Shown here piece by piece: positions 42,446-51,800 of a stretch of 64,000 nt of DNA. The notes beneath the pieces are model-generated. The model was not told where the DNA came from and searched no databases. It worked only from the letters and a program-made list of their open reading frames with translations. This DNA comes from Acidobacteriaceae bacterium dw_441 (lineage in GTDB: Bacteria > Acidobacteriota > Terriglobia > Terriglobales > Acidobacteriaceae). The position numbers and the translations under genes are program-made. Position 1 is the stretch's first letter, and each line of letters starts with the position of its first letter. The DNA is taken from assembly GCA_018449715.1 (NCBI GenBank), contig JAAVVA010000002.1:62001-126000 (forward strand), read 5' to 3'.

Positions 42446-44908
42446 TTAGCGGTTGAGTGGGTCGGGAAAGTCCTGGACCAGACGCAGAAGTCCCTGCTCC
42501 GGCCCGAAGCGGGCGAAGTATTCCTGCTTGCGGATGTTGTCGCGAGGGGTGTTGGTCGCCATCCAATAGGTGAGCGGATCGACTGAAAGCTGAAGCTTCT
42601 TCGCATACTGCGGCTGCTTGAAGAGGAGATCGCGCTTGGGGACGAGTGACTCCAATAGTTCGAGGTCGGTGTCGTTGAGTTGAAACGCCTCGGCATACAG
42701 CTTGTGGTCGATTCCTGGGTTGGCCAGGAAGATGCGGCTGGGGCAGGACTCATTGACTAACTGCAGCAGGTTGTTCGCAACCAGCTCAATCATCGATTGC
42801 GTGGTCAGGATCATGGCGGCGTTTAATTTCCGCCACGTCTTCTCCGCCCGCATGACCCAGTCGTGGATGATCTGCCGCTTGAAGAAAATCCACGCTTCGT
42901 CGATGACGAACAGCTTGAAGGTGCCGATGTTCTGCTTCTTCTCGATCTCGGACGCTGCGCGCTGGAGAAGATAGAAGAGCATCGGCTCCAACACATCGGG
43001 ATACTTGTCCCAACCGTCGAAGTTGAAGGTCTGGAACCGAGAGAAGGTGAGGGTGTCGTCGACGTTGTCGAAGAGGTAGCCGAACTGGCCGGATTGCAGC
43101 CAGCGGTGGAGGCGGTCCCCCAACGGGCCAACGATGGACGCGAAGTTGGTCAGCGTCCGGATCTCGCGCGGAAGCTTGTACACGCGCTCGATACCGGCAA
43201 AGAGCGCCTTCTCATCCTCAGGCGTAAGGTCATACCTGCCACCCGCTTCGATCAACACACGCAAGAACAGATAGAGGAAGTTCTGGTTCTCATGCGTCGC
43301 TTCCAGAGCGAACGGATTGATGCTGAAGCCGGGGTCTTTCAGGCCAACGTTTAGATAGCTTCCGCCGAACGACTGCGTCAGCATCTGGTAGCTGGCGCCG
43401 AGGTCGAAGATGAAGGTCAGTGGGTCGTACTTCTGCGCCGATTGGACGATGAAATTGGTGGTGAATGACTTGCCACTGCCGATCGCGCCGAGGATGAACG
43501 CGTTGGGCACATCGCCCCAATGGAGGTTCAAGTAATAAGGTGTGCCGTGCGCGGACTCAAGTACGGCCAGATACTCTTTATCGAGTTGATCGTTCCATTT
43601 GGAGCCAGTGTCCATGGTGAACAGGAACGACAGGTCGGCATAATTGGAGTTGAGCGCCCACTGCTTGCGGAGGTTGAACTGCCTATTGCCGGGAACCGTA
43701 GCAAACAGAGCGTTCAGCAGGTTGTAGCGCTCCTCATAGAGAAGCCCATCGTGTTGGGTAAACAACTTCTGGAATTCGACAACTGAGTGCTCGACGTTGA
43801 CCTGGTCTTCGTCGTAGATAACGACTGACAGGGTGAACTCACCGAAGTGCTTTCCTTCCATACCGAGCGCGGTCAGGGCGTTGCCAAGCTCCGCGACGGC
43901 GGCTGCCTTGGAGTCGTCAACTAGGTTGTCCTGGTTGGCAGTGTTTTGCCGGTCCTGAAGGTTCGAGACAAAGGACGTCTTCGAGTTGTGGTAGTGGCGA
44001 CGGCGCGAGGCTATCTCTTTGTGAGCCTTTTCGTTCGAGACCGGATGCCACTCTGTGACAACATGGAAGTTCGCCGGGACATCGAAGAGTCCCTGTAATA
44101 AGAGAGGGCGTGTTTCGCTCGGTAATTCTTTAAGCGTGAGAACTCGGAGGTAGTCGTCGTCGAGGCGGAGATAACTACGATGAGCCTCCAGCTCAGAGTC
44201 ACAGACCTGCCAGTCCAGATGACTCGTATCCGAGAGCGGAGCGTCATTGATCTTCGTGGGGCGGAGATTCACGAGACGGCGCAGTATGCGAAACGTCTCC
44301 TCCGCCCCTGGCAGCTCGACCGTCATGAGGTCGTTTAGCTGTCCACTCAAACTGTTGATCTTCTGCTGAAGGCGCAGACGGTCGCGCTCAATCTGCTCAT
44401 AGAGCAGAGAGCGTTCTTTATTGCCAGAGAACAAAGCGTGCAAGCCGCGCAGCGACGAGCGAGGCTGTTTCGGCAACTGAGAAAGTGCGTGCAGCAAACC
44501 GGTCCTCTGGTAGCTGCCATCCACCATCACGAACCAGAAGATCTCGATCGAATAGAGGCGGTCCGACTTGGCTTTTAGGAAGGCCGCACGTTGTTCCACG
44601 GCAGCACGGACGAGCGGATTGTCATACTCGGCATGAGGGATGTGTGGATGATTGTGCTTGAACAGGATCTGATAGAGCCTGCATCTGTCGTCCAGCGAGC
44701 GCAGTGCAGTCTCAAGGCGTCTTACCGCATGGTCGTGTCCGGCATAGTCGAGGCTCTCGTAGTCGATGCCACCGATCTTCAGTACGGTGCCAAGGTCTCC
44801 GGATTTGGTGAGGAAACTGTTCTCGTCCCAGAAGCCGAAAAGATTGATCTGGGCGGCGAAGGAGCCTGCTTCCTTCCAGTCCTTCGTGATGTGCTCAATC
44901 CTGTGCAT
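42446..44908 (-). CDS. virB4: VirB4/TrbE-type secretion ATPase
   Basis: 820 residues from ATG 44908 (GAGG 6 nt upstream); ATG 44938 would add 10 and overlap virB3 by 44 nt. The CagE/VirB4 N-terminal domain occupies about 1-440. Walker A GAIGSGKSFTTNF begins near 474. Walker B FKLFVIDEAWIFFKRQ and ILTTQSMIEL follow. It is the conserved energy-supplying ATPase of type IV secretion systems. The C-terminus ends 8 nt before the virB9 start. Confidence 0.92.
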   Translation of the reverse strand: MHRIEHITKDWKEAGSFAAQINLFGFWDENSFLTKSGDLGTVLKIGGIDYESLDYAGHDHAVRRLETALRSLDDRCRLYQILFKHNHPHIPHAEYDNPLVRAAVEQRAAFLKAKSDRLYSIEIFWFVMVDGSYQRTGLLHALSQLPKQPRSSLRGLHALFSGNKERSLLYEQIERDRLRLQQKINSLSGQLNDLMTVELPGAEETFRILRRLVNLRPTKINDAPLSDTSHLDWQVCDSELEAHRSYLRLDDDYLRVLTLKELPSETRPLLLQGLFDVPANFHVVTEWHPVSNEKAHKEIASRRRHYHNSKTSFVSNLQDRQNTANQDNLVDDSKAAAVAELGNALTALGMEGKHFGEFTLSVVIYDEDQVNVEHSVVEFQKLFTQHDGLLYEERYNLLNALFATVPGNRQFNLRKQWALNSNYADLSFLFTMDTGSKWNDQLDKEYLAVLESAHGTPYYLNLHWGDVPNAFILGAIGSGKSFTTNFIVQSAQKYDPLTFIFDLGASYQMLTQSFGGSYLNVGLKDPGFSINPFALEATHENQNFLYLFLRVLIEAGGRYDLTPEDEKALFAGIERVYKLPREIRTLTNFASIVGPLGDRLHRWLQSGQFGYLFDNVDDTLTFSRFQTFNFDGWDKYPDVLEPMLFYLLQRAASEIEKKQNIGTFKLFVIDEAWIFFKRQIIHDWVMRAEKTWRKLNAAMILTTQSMIELVANNLLQLVNESCPSRIFLANPGIDHKLYAEAFQLNDTDLELLESLVPKRDLLFKQPQYAKKLQLSVDPLTYWMATNTPRDNIRKQEYFARFGPEQGLLRLVQDFPDPLNR

Positions 44909-45209
44909 AGTGCCTCGAAATGCGTATATCGGTTTCATCCCTTTTCATGGGGTCGTAGCGGCGGCGGAATTTGCTCGAGTTGAAGAGGACGCGCAGGGTC
45001 TCCACGTCATGCTTCGTGGCTATGCGGGCGACGATGACCCCCACAATGAACAGGCCGATACCGCCCAGCAGTGAATGCAGGAGGGAGAAGATGGATCCTC
45101 CCGAGATCAGAGCGACGAAGAACAATCGCCGCTCTGCTCCCAGGACAGTCAGCGGCCGGTTCATGGCCTTGTAGACTTTGTTGGCACGGCGTTCCGCTGA
45201 CCGAGACAA
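44895..45209 (-). CDS. virB3: VirB3/TrbD-like protein
   Basis: 104 residues. The start is taken as TTG 45209 because AAGGGGGTGATC, almost a full Shine-Dalgarno, lies 4 nt upstream; the ATG at 45170 lacks such a site. Two hydrophobic stretches (LTVLGAERRLFFVALISGGSIFSLLHS, GIGLFIVGVIVARIA) and a basic tail (FRRRYDPMKRDE) match VirB3. The 5' end of virB4 overlaps it. Confidence 0.8.
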   Translation of the reverse strand: MSRSAERRANKVYKAMNRPLTVLGAERRLFFVALISGGSIFSLLHSLLGGIGLFIVGVIVARIATKHDVETLRVLFNSSKFRRRYDPMKRDETDIRISRHYAQD

Positions 45210-45225
45210 TGGATCACCCCCTTTC

Positions 45226-45552
45226 CTACGGAAATAACCAGGCCATGAAGTTAACCGCGCCGATCGCCATGCCGACGCCAAACACAATGCCTGCAAGGGT
45301 TTTCTTGGATTGACCTTCGCCGTAGGCAAACATCAGGCCGCCGACAACAATGGCGACGAGACTGAGACCTTGAGCGATCGTTCCAGTGAAGGCAGTTTTG
45401 AGGACGTTGACTGCGTTCTCCCACGGATCGCCGCTGGTCTGCGCATAGACGGGAGCGGTCATCAGTAGGATGAAAGCTGGAAGTGCGGCTCTGCGGAGAC
45501 GCGCGGCCCATCGTCGGAGATAGGCGGTGCGGAAGGAAGGAAGTTGTTTCAT
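45226..45552 (-). CDS. virB2: VirB2/TrbC-like pilin
   Basis: 108 residues. A long signal peptide (cleavage near VYAQ, about 38), then a mature pilin of two hydrophobic helices (TAFTGTIAQGLSLVAIVVGGLMFAYGE and TLAGIVFGVGMAIGAVNFMAWL) with a short polar turn. This is the first gene of the secretion operon; virB3 follows by 16 nt. Confidence 0.85.
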   Translation of the reverse strand: MKQLPSFRTAYLRRWAARLRRAALPAFILLMTAPVYAQTSGDPWENAVNVLKTAFTGTIAQGLSLVAIVVGGLMFAYGEGQSKKTLAGIVFGVGMAIGAVNFMAWLFP

Positions 45553-45864
45553 AGGCTCCTCTCATTTGCTGTTCGGGTGAGCGGTCACGCTCTCCGTTTC
45601 AAACATCTGGAGTGAAGGTAGCCTTGATTTTTCAGGGGGACTGGTGGAGTTCGTGCAGGGGTGGTGCATGGAACGCACCAGTCATGCGACGCAATCTAAA
45701 GGCAGGAACTACACAGCATGGCATTCCAGCGATGACCAGGAAAGACACAGTCATCTCCGCAGCGGGTCAAGGTTGAATGAACGATGTACTGAGAGATAAG
45801 CGCGCCTTGAGGCGCTCGCGGAGAGGCCTATAGCATTGAACCACGCTGGAAAGCCAGCAGCACG
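45553..45864. other. gene-free stretch upstream of the virB operon
   Basis: 312 nt without a gene. It should hold the main promoter of the secretion operon (reading leftward). No clear hexamer pair or repeat was assigned. Confidence 0.35.
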
Positions 45865-46554
45865 TCACTTTGAGCGACGTGCTGCCATGCGTCCCCTTAC
45901 TCGCTGAAGACGCGATACTGCCTGTGCATGGTACTCAGGATCGAGCTCTATCCCCAGATATCTGCGCCCCGTAAGGATGGCAGACGCGCAGGTAGAACCG
46001 CTGCCTGCGAAGGGATCGAGGACCAGCTCGTCGGGAAGAGTGAAGCTGCGGATGAGAGGAACAAGAGCCGGCACAGGCTTTTGTGTCGGATGCAGCTTAT
46101 TGCCACTGTAGGGCATGTCGATCACGTCGGCTAGAGGCTGCTTGGGAAGCGGTGGTTTGCCCTTTGCAAGCAGGTAAGCCTGCTAGTGGCGGTAACTCAG
46201 AAAGCGTTTCTTCGAGCCATACTGCTTGCGGAACACCAGGTGACCTACGGGAATGAAGCCAGCTTCTCGCCATGCTGTAAAGAACTCATCGACGCGAGTC
46301 CAACCGTAGAACATGATGGCTACCCGGTCCTGCTTGAGTACGCGATAGGCTTGCTTCATCGCGGGTTTCAGCCACTCACTGCTTGCGTCGTTCTGGATGC
46401 TCCGGCCTGTACGATCCCGGTAGTTCACCAGATACGGTGGATCGGTCAGGATGAAGTCGGCGCTGTTGGAAGGCATCTGACGCATCGCGGTGATGCAGTC
46501 AGCATGTAGGATCTGATTGTTGAGGGCTTCGGGTGTCTGGACTGTGAAGGACAT
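45865..46554 (-). pseudogene. beta-class DNA (N4/N6) methyltransferase with an internal amber codon
   Basis: The frame from ATG 46554 is open for 229 codons except for TAG at 46183-46185 (codon 124). The first part has FILTDPPYLVNYRDR (motif IV). The second has HPTQKPVPALVPLIRSF and LDPFAGSGSTCASAILTGRRYLGIELDPEY (motifs X and I), giving the order of beta-class enzymes. The break lies in FLSYRH-stop-QAYLLAKGK, where relatives have RHE, so a GAG-to-TAG change is likely. Either the gene is dead, or amber is sometimes read through. Repeat copy B begins 38 nt upstream of its ATG. Confidence 0.8.
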
Positions 46555-46591
46555 CGGTGTATCTCCTTAGGTCCTGGTCTCTGATGTCGAC

Positions 46592-46767
46592 CGGGACACA
46601 CCACGCAAAGCGATGCGAGGTCCCCGCCTCCCTAGGCAAGCCTGTGCTTTTTCGGAAGGTTCGGAAAAGCTTTCGACGTTCCTGGGTTTTGCAGAAAGGT
46701 TTTCTGAAAGCCGAAACCCGTGGGGTGGCCGTGAGGCCAAAGCAGAGCAGGCGCTGTCCGCAGGGCG
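46592..46767. repeat. structured repeat, copy B (upstream of methylase)
   Basis: 176 nt homologous to copy A at 35071-35257. The corresponding hairpin arms are 46665-46674 and 46694-46703 (AAAAGCTTTC against GAAAGGTTTT, one mismatch). It starts 38 nt before the methylase ATG, the same distance as copy A to ssb. Confidence 0.85.
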
Positions 46768-46901
46768 GCGGTGAAGGGCCGAAGCAGTGTCCGGGCGATA
46801 GTCAGAGACTATGGACTTGATACAGTGCCCAGCAGCAACAGTCACAACCAACGAAGCAAGAACCTGCATTTGGGTGCTACAAATGAGCTAAGGAGGCTTT
46901 C

Positions 46902-47138
46902 TTGATAGAGAGAGTTCTGAACGAAATCGATGCGCAAATCGCGCGGCTCCAGCAGGCCAGAACATTGCTTGCCACCATGGATAGCGGGACAGCAAAGTTG
47001 AAAATAACTGGACCAGGGACAAACGCGAGGAGTGCGAAGAAGCAAGGCAGGCGGACGATGAGCCCAGAAGGGCGGGAACGTGTCCGTTAGGCTCAGATTA
47101 AGCGCTGGGCGAAGACTAAGAAAGCTGCGAAGAGATGA
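46902..47138 (+). pseudogene. small coiled-coil basic protein gene with internal amber codon
   Basis: TTG start at 46902 with AAGGAGG 5 nt upstream. It reads IERVLNEIDAQIARLQQAR (coiled coil), then a linker, GRRTMSPEGRERVR, TAG at 47088-47090, then AQIKRWAKTKKAAKR and TGA. The after-stop part has the Trp/Lys-rich end expected for such short proteins, so the open frame was probably longer once. Known relatives in soil bacteria read through this position (from memory, not checked). Could be a nonsense allele. Confidence 0.6.
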
Positions 47139-47389
47139 CAGAGTAGCTCGACTAGCGGGTTACCTGAAATCCTAGCGATAAAGCGCCTGTTGATTGACCA
47201 GCAGTGTTGATCGTTGTGGTCTGCACGGAGTAAGAGCCGACAGGCGCGTCCCTTTTGAGCGTGTGCTGCGCAACGAAGCATCTTCCATCGAACTATTTGG
47301 GCGAGAGGTTGAGATCTCGAAAATTCAGGGGGACATCTTCCCCATCCGGTTCCCGGACTATCGCTGAAATCGGTCGTTGCTGCTTTCCG

Positions 47390-47796
47390 ATGAACTGTAC
47401 CGCTAAGGAATCAACCAGGGCGAGAGAAGCCTTCCTCGAACATTTGGGTACGATTCAGCCCAAGCAAGGCTCGCTGAAGCTCGATGAGGACTATCAAGCG
47501 AAGATTTCTAAGATCGTCCAGACGGAGATTGTCCCAGCAAGGACATTCAAGAACAAGATGGATGCCATTCGAGATACCCTGTTCGGGAATTTGGCCAAGG
47601 GAGTTGTGGGAGCTCTGGGACCACCAGCATGGGATCGGTCAGACTTTCACTGTTCGGTGCTCTCTCCTGGCCCCATCTTCTGGCACTCGCAGGTCCGGCA
47701 GCGGCATACGCCACGAGGGTTGCTATCGATACCGTCGTCCCGAAACGCGCTGCCGCCAGAGAATGCGCGATTTCTTACGTCCTCAATCTGGATTGA
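47390..47796 (+). pseudogene. frameshifted hypothetical gene before the STAND gene
   Basis: The first half (MNCTAKESTRAREAFLEHLG, KISKIVQTEIVPARTFKNKMDAIRDTLFGNLAKGVVGALG) is in one frame. After about 47620 the coding quality moves to another frame (SMGSVRLSLFGALSWPHLLALAGPAAAY, ATRVAIDTVVPKRAAARECAISYVLNL) ending at TGA 47794-47796. A one-base indel near 47620 would join the two. No family was recognised. The start is uncertain. Confidence 0.45.
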
Positions 47797-47895
47797 GGAG
47801 AGGCACATCTCGTTCGCCAGTCAAGACTTATAAAATTATTTGTGATAGCGCAGCTAAGGCCGCGAATCCGAATGCGATAGGAGAAACGTAAACTA

Positions 47896-50571
47896 GTGAA
47901 CCAGCTTGGCTTGCTGCCCTCGATAGAAGACTCCTATCGCCGTCGAATCATCATTGATCTTCAAGGCCTCTCCGGTGCGCGCTTTGAACGGTTCGGATAT
48001 CCGCTCATCGATAAGATCTGCGTTTCAACTGTAATGCTGCCGCGCGGCCTGAACCCAGAGGGAGCGCCAGTAAAAACTGTTATTGACAACATCTCGGCTG
48101 ACACAAGCGTCGCCGCCCAATATAGCTCGGAAGCATCTTACTTCGCGGGAGATGCCCATAAACCCAAAGCTGACTATAGCAAGGTGAGGGCACGTCACCC
48201 GTCCGCGAAAACAATTCACCTATTGTCGAACGATGTAGCACCGGTGAACTTCACGGGCTTTCTGGAATGGGTAAAGAATAGATCCGCAACGGATGGTGTG
48301 AAAGTAGAGACGTGGGACGCGATGAGGATTGCGGATTTCCTCATTGATCAACTCCACGATGAACCATTTTGCAACACCATTTCTGAGTTTATGCGTTGCA
48401 TCGAAATCTTCCGTTCTGAATACGCATTTTCGCAACTGCTGCCGCGGCTCCGCCCAGAGTATGTACGCAGGCCAGAAGAAGCTGATCTCCGGGAACTAAT
48501 TGAACAGCAGCGAATAACAATCGTCCACGGCCTTAGCGGAACGGGCAAGAGCGACCTGTGTTGCGCGGTGGCCTGGGGTCTGAAGCCGAAATTCGAAGCA
48601 GTCGCCTGGCTCGATGCTCGTGATCTCAAAAGAGTAGAAGATCTGGGATCAATCAGCCTGCATCGATTCGGAGCGCCTCAGAGCCTCCTTGGATTTCTTC
48701 AAAGGCAACGGGTCTTATTGGTGCTGGACAACGTTGAATCATCACTGGAGCTTCGCTCGTTCGATGCTTGGTTGCAGAATGGCTCGCGAATACTGATAAC
48801 CCAGAAAACGAGTGAACTCGGAGGCCTGAAACTCGAAGGAATGCGGCCTGAGGAAGCTCGCGAGATACTCCTCAATGGGAACGAGCCATGTCCAGAAGCA
48901 ATATTCGATCGGATCTTCCAATCTACAGGCGGTCACGCTTTAACGCTTTCATTGGTCGGTCGTTTATCACGTCGATATGGTTGGGCTGAACTCAACTCAG
49001 ATACGCTTGAGATTGGAAATCTGTATGACCCTTCATCTCGTGACAATCTCCGCCAACGGGTGCTCGGTCGAGTCGAAGCCCTGGTCTCGACAGAACTGGA
49101 TTTCCTCCGATGGTCAGGTACTGCAGATCTCGACCGTGCACTTGTGAGCCATGTGCTCGGCGTGGGAAGCGTCGCTAATCTCAATGACCTGAATCTACTG
49201 ACGCGCAGTACAGACGATGTCGTTAGTTTTCATGAAATCATCGCCAACTTTGCGAATAGTACGTCTGCGGACGGAACTCGGGCGACCAATTTTAAGACAA
49301 TGTTCATCGCTTATCTGCAGCGGTCTGCTTTACCAAAGCAGGCCCCGTTCTTTGCTTGTGTCCACAGGCACATCGCTTTAATCAATCGTTTGATTGGGGA
49401 GGGGGAAAAGGCTCCAGCGCTTCTATACTCTGCATTCTCAGCCAACGATCCTGGAAACGTCGCACAGCAATGCGTAAAGGACCCGGCTGGCTTTGTTTCT
49501 GAAATCATGGATGGCCATCCTCATGTGCCTATGAAACTCCGCTGCCTCACCGTTGTTGAGGCTATGGAGCGTGAATATCTCCGCCTGATTACTTCACAGA
49601 AGGATGCCGCCAAAGAATTCGCACTTCATTCAGTAGCAACCTTCGATGAGCTGCTTTCCAAGCCTATGGAACAAGATGACCAGGCTCTCTTACTTCATCA
49701 CAAGGCGAAGGCGCTGAATCGTGCAGATAAGAGAGATGAGGCGGAGAAGCTCTATCGAGACATACTCGCCGGTCCGAAGCCTTTGAATCAATCGCGCCTA
49801 CAGCTCGCTAGAATCCTCGAACGGAGAGATGAAGGAGCTAAAGCTGCGGATCTGATCCGTGAGGTTCTTAGAATCGCAAGGACTGATCCAGAATCGGTAC
49901 CAACGACGATCGTGCTGGAGGTGTTTGGAACTCTACGACACGGCAGTCTATTGCCCTTTCGAGATGAATTTGCGAGGGAGTTCTCTGACATCGCAGTCAC
50001 TCACCTCGAGAAAACAATTACTACGGGTTTCGAACAACCGTATTTTGCGTTAGCCTCCTTAGCAAGCTTCTGGTCGGAAAATGACGCTGCCCAATTGTTG
50101 CGCTTATTCAAAGAGTTGCCTGTACCTCCCGCGTCTCTTTTGCGCAATGATAGCGGTAGAGCCGCGGTTGCAGAGGTATATTTACACGTCGCTGAGTTAT
50201 TGCAGTCGGATGTCCCAGATACCGCGGACTCACTACGCAGTCAAGTCATCGAAGAGATGATGAAAGTCCGCAGTAATTCGTTCTATGACCACCTGAGGGT
50301 ACGTGCGTTGCTTGGGCGACGCGAATACGGAGACGCCGAGCAGATACTGAGGGCTCGTAGCGGGGATGGTAATGTTTGGCATTTTGTCTGGCTAGCTTGC
50401 GCTTTGGATGGACAGGGGCGTAGCGATGAGGCAGCCGACACAGTTGCCACTGCCAAGGCACTTGCAACAGAAAAAGGCCTTCGGCTCTGGATGGTCGAAT
50501 CGCAATGCCGCGTTTTGTTTGGGCTATCGAATCAACCATCCGTGCGAGTTGACACTGGCTTAGCAACTTAA
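47896..50571 (+). CDS. STAND-type NTPase with TPR-like C-terminus, likely defence protein
   Basis: 891 residues from GTG 47896. Residues 1-190 look like a nuclease-fold domain of the kind fused to bacterial STAND proteins (LQGLSGARFERFGYPLI, SVAAQYSSEASYFAG, KTIHLLSND, KVETWDAMRIADFLID); the expected E-x-K catalytic pattern is uncertain here. An NB-ARC/STAND NTPase follows: Walker A GLSGTGKS about 212-220, Walker B VLLVLDNV about 272-279, ILITQKTSEL, then a helical part. The C-terminal half (about 560-880) is built of TPR-like helices (AKALNRADKRDEAEKLYRDIL, LLGRREYGDAEQIL). Such proteins sense phage components and trigger an effector. It lies amid other defence genes. Confidence 0.7.
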   Translation: MNQLGLLPSIEDSYRRRIIIDLQGLSGARFERFGYPLIDKICVSTVMLPRGLNPEGAPVKTVIDNISADTSVAAQYSSEASYFAGDAHKPKADYSKVRARHPSAKTIHLLSNDVAPVNFTGFLEWVKNRSATDGVKVETWDAMRIADFLIDQLHDEPFCNTISEFMRCIEIFRSEYAFSQLLPRLRPEYVRRPEEADLRELIEQQRITIVHGLSGTGKSDLCCAVAWGLKPKFEAVAWLDARDLKRVEDLGSISLHRFGAPQSLLGFLQRQRVLLVLDNVESSLELRSFDAWLQNGSRILITQKTSELGGLKLEGMRPEEAREILLNGNEPCPEAIFDRIFQSTGGHALTLSLVGRLSRRYGWAELNSDTLEIGNLYDPSSRDNLRQRVLGRVEALVSTELDFLRWSGTADLDRALVSHVLGVGSVANLNDLNLLTRSTDDVVSFHEIIANFANSTSADGTRATNFKTMFIAYLQRSALPKQAPFFACVHRHIALINRLIGEGEKAPALLYSAFSANDPGNVAQQCVKDPAGFVSEIMDGHPHVPMKLRCLTVVEAMEREYLRLITSQKDAAKEFALHSVATFDELLSKPMEQDDQALLLHHKAKALNRADKRDEAEKLYRDILAGPKPLNQSRLQLARILERRDEGAKAADLIREVLRIARTDPESVPTTIVLEVFGTLRHGSLLPFRDEFAREFSDIAVTHLEKTITTGFEQPYFALASLASFWSENDAAQLLRLFKELPVPPASLLRNDSGRAAVAEVYLHVAELLQSDVPDTADSLRSQVIEEMMKVRSNSFYDHLRVRALLGRREYGDAEQILRARSGDGNVWHFVWLACALDGQGRSDEAADTVATAKALATEKGLRLWMVESQCRVLFGLSNQPSVRVDTGLAT

Positions 50572-50645
50572 ATTTTTGAGAAAAATCCTGCGTCGCTGAT
50601 AGACCATGCTGCTCGAGCCCGTTTTGATTGAGGCCAATATCATGG

Positions 50646-51800
50646 CTAACTCGAAGCTACCTGACCTTGGTATGCGAGCACATGACCGCAGCCCCTCTTT
50701 AGCAGTTCGGCCGGAAATTTCCTTCCCTTTACCAAGACCGTTCCATCCTTTTCCCATGCGTCTATCCACGACCGAAGATCTGTTTGGTACACGGCGGAAT
50801 ACTGAAGGGCCTCCGCCCAGCAATCGTCGAACGGAATTTCGCCCGTCGTTTGCAAGAGGTCGAGTACACGGCGTTTCGCCCTCTCGCAATTGTCGGTTGC
50901 GAGTTGTTGGTATTTACGCTCTCGATATAAAACGGTCGGCTCGAACAGATCTAAACTGCCGCCCCGCTCCTGACGTTGGCGTTTCTGTACATCCGCTCTG
51001 ACGACATGAGTTCGCTCTTCAGTTCGCTTTTCTACGCTCTTGAAGACTTCAACGCCTTTAGCATGACGAGTCGCGTAGATCAGATAGAAGTTGAACGCGT
51101 CCGAGTCTGGCTTCATTACCGGCAGCGCACAGACATACGCAAAGTCTCCTTCGCGCTTAATGAGGTCGCAATACTTTCTTACCACCGCAAACTCGAGCTC
51201 GGTCCCCGTAAGGCTGCGAAGCTCAGGGAAATCCTCTCCGAGCAGGTCACTGAGATCAGTGGCGCTGTCATTTACAAATCGAGTGATGAACGACGACATG
51301 AGGTTGATTACAACCTCGCCCGGCTTGAGTTTCAGCAGAGGAGATATCTGAGATATTCCTGCAAGCTTCCACCCCCAGGGATCAATAAGTATGAAGGGAA
51401 ATGTTCGGGGACTGGAACAGTAACGAACAATGTCGTTGATGCGCTCGGCAAAGTCCCAGTTTCTTGCATGGACACGGACATCCGACGAGTTTTTCGTTTT
51501 CGCGAATGTGTCCAGTTCAGAGAACGGAATCTTCTCTTTTTCAATGAACAGACATGCTACTCGAGGCGCCCGGTTTCTGCCCGAAAGCTCTTCGCGGGTC
51601 GTTCGCAAAACCTCAAACGCAATACCAAAGGACGTATCGCTATAGTCGCTCTTTGTAGAGTTCCAGGGACCCGCGCAGCAATCAACGTACTTCAGATCCC
51701 ATGCCGACCCCAAAATCCTGGCGGCGGCTTCGAGATAGAGCTTGATGGCGTAATGTTTGAGTTCGGACTGCTCACGATCTTGATAACCTGATTCCGTCAT
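50646..51800 (-). CDS. tcmP: three-Cys-motif partner protein TcmP
   Basis: 384 residues from ATG 51800; GTG 51806 is in frame. Typical TcmP features are the N-terminal KHYAIKLYLEAAARILG, LKYVDCCAGPWNS, a nucleotide-binding-like region FPFILIDPWGWKLAGISQISPLL and a C-terminal winged helix. It overlaps the DUF5131 gene by about 29 nt, the usual pairing. The molecular function of TcmP is not established. The pair is often carried on mobile elements. Confidence 0.85.
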   Translation of the reverse strand: MTESGYQDREQSELKHYAIKLYLEAAARILGSAWDLKYVDCCAGPWNSTKSDYSDTSFGIAFEVLRTTREELSGRNRAPRVACLFIEKEKIPFSELDTFAKTKNSSDVRVHARNWDFAERINDIVRYCSSPRTFPFILIDPWGWKLAGISQISPLLKLKPGEVVINLMSSFITRFVNDSATDLSDLLGEDFPELRSLTGTELEFAVVRKYCDLIKREGDFAYVCALPVMKPDSDAFNFYLIYATRHAKGVEVFKSVEKRTEERTHVVRADVQKRQRQERGGSLDLFEPTVLYRERKYQQLATDNCERAKRRVLDLLQTTGEIPFDDCWAEALQYSAVYQTDLRSWIDAWEKDGTVLVKGRKFPAELLKRGCGHVLAYQGQVASS

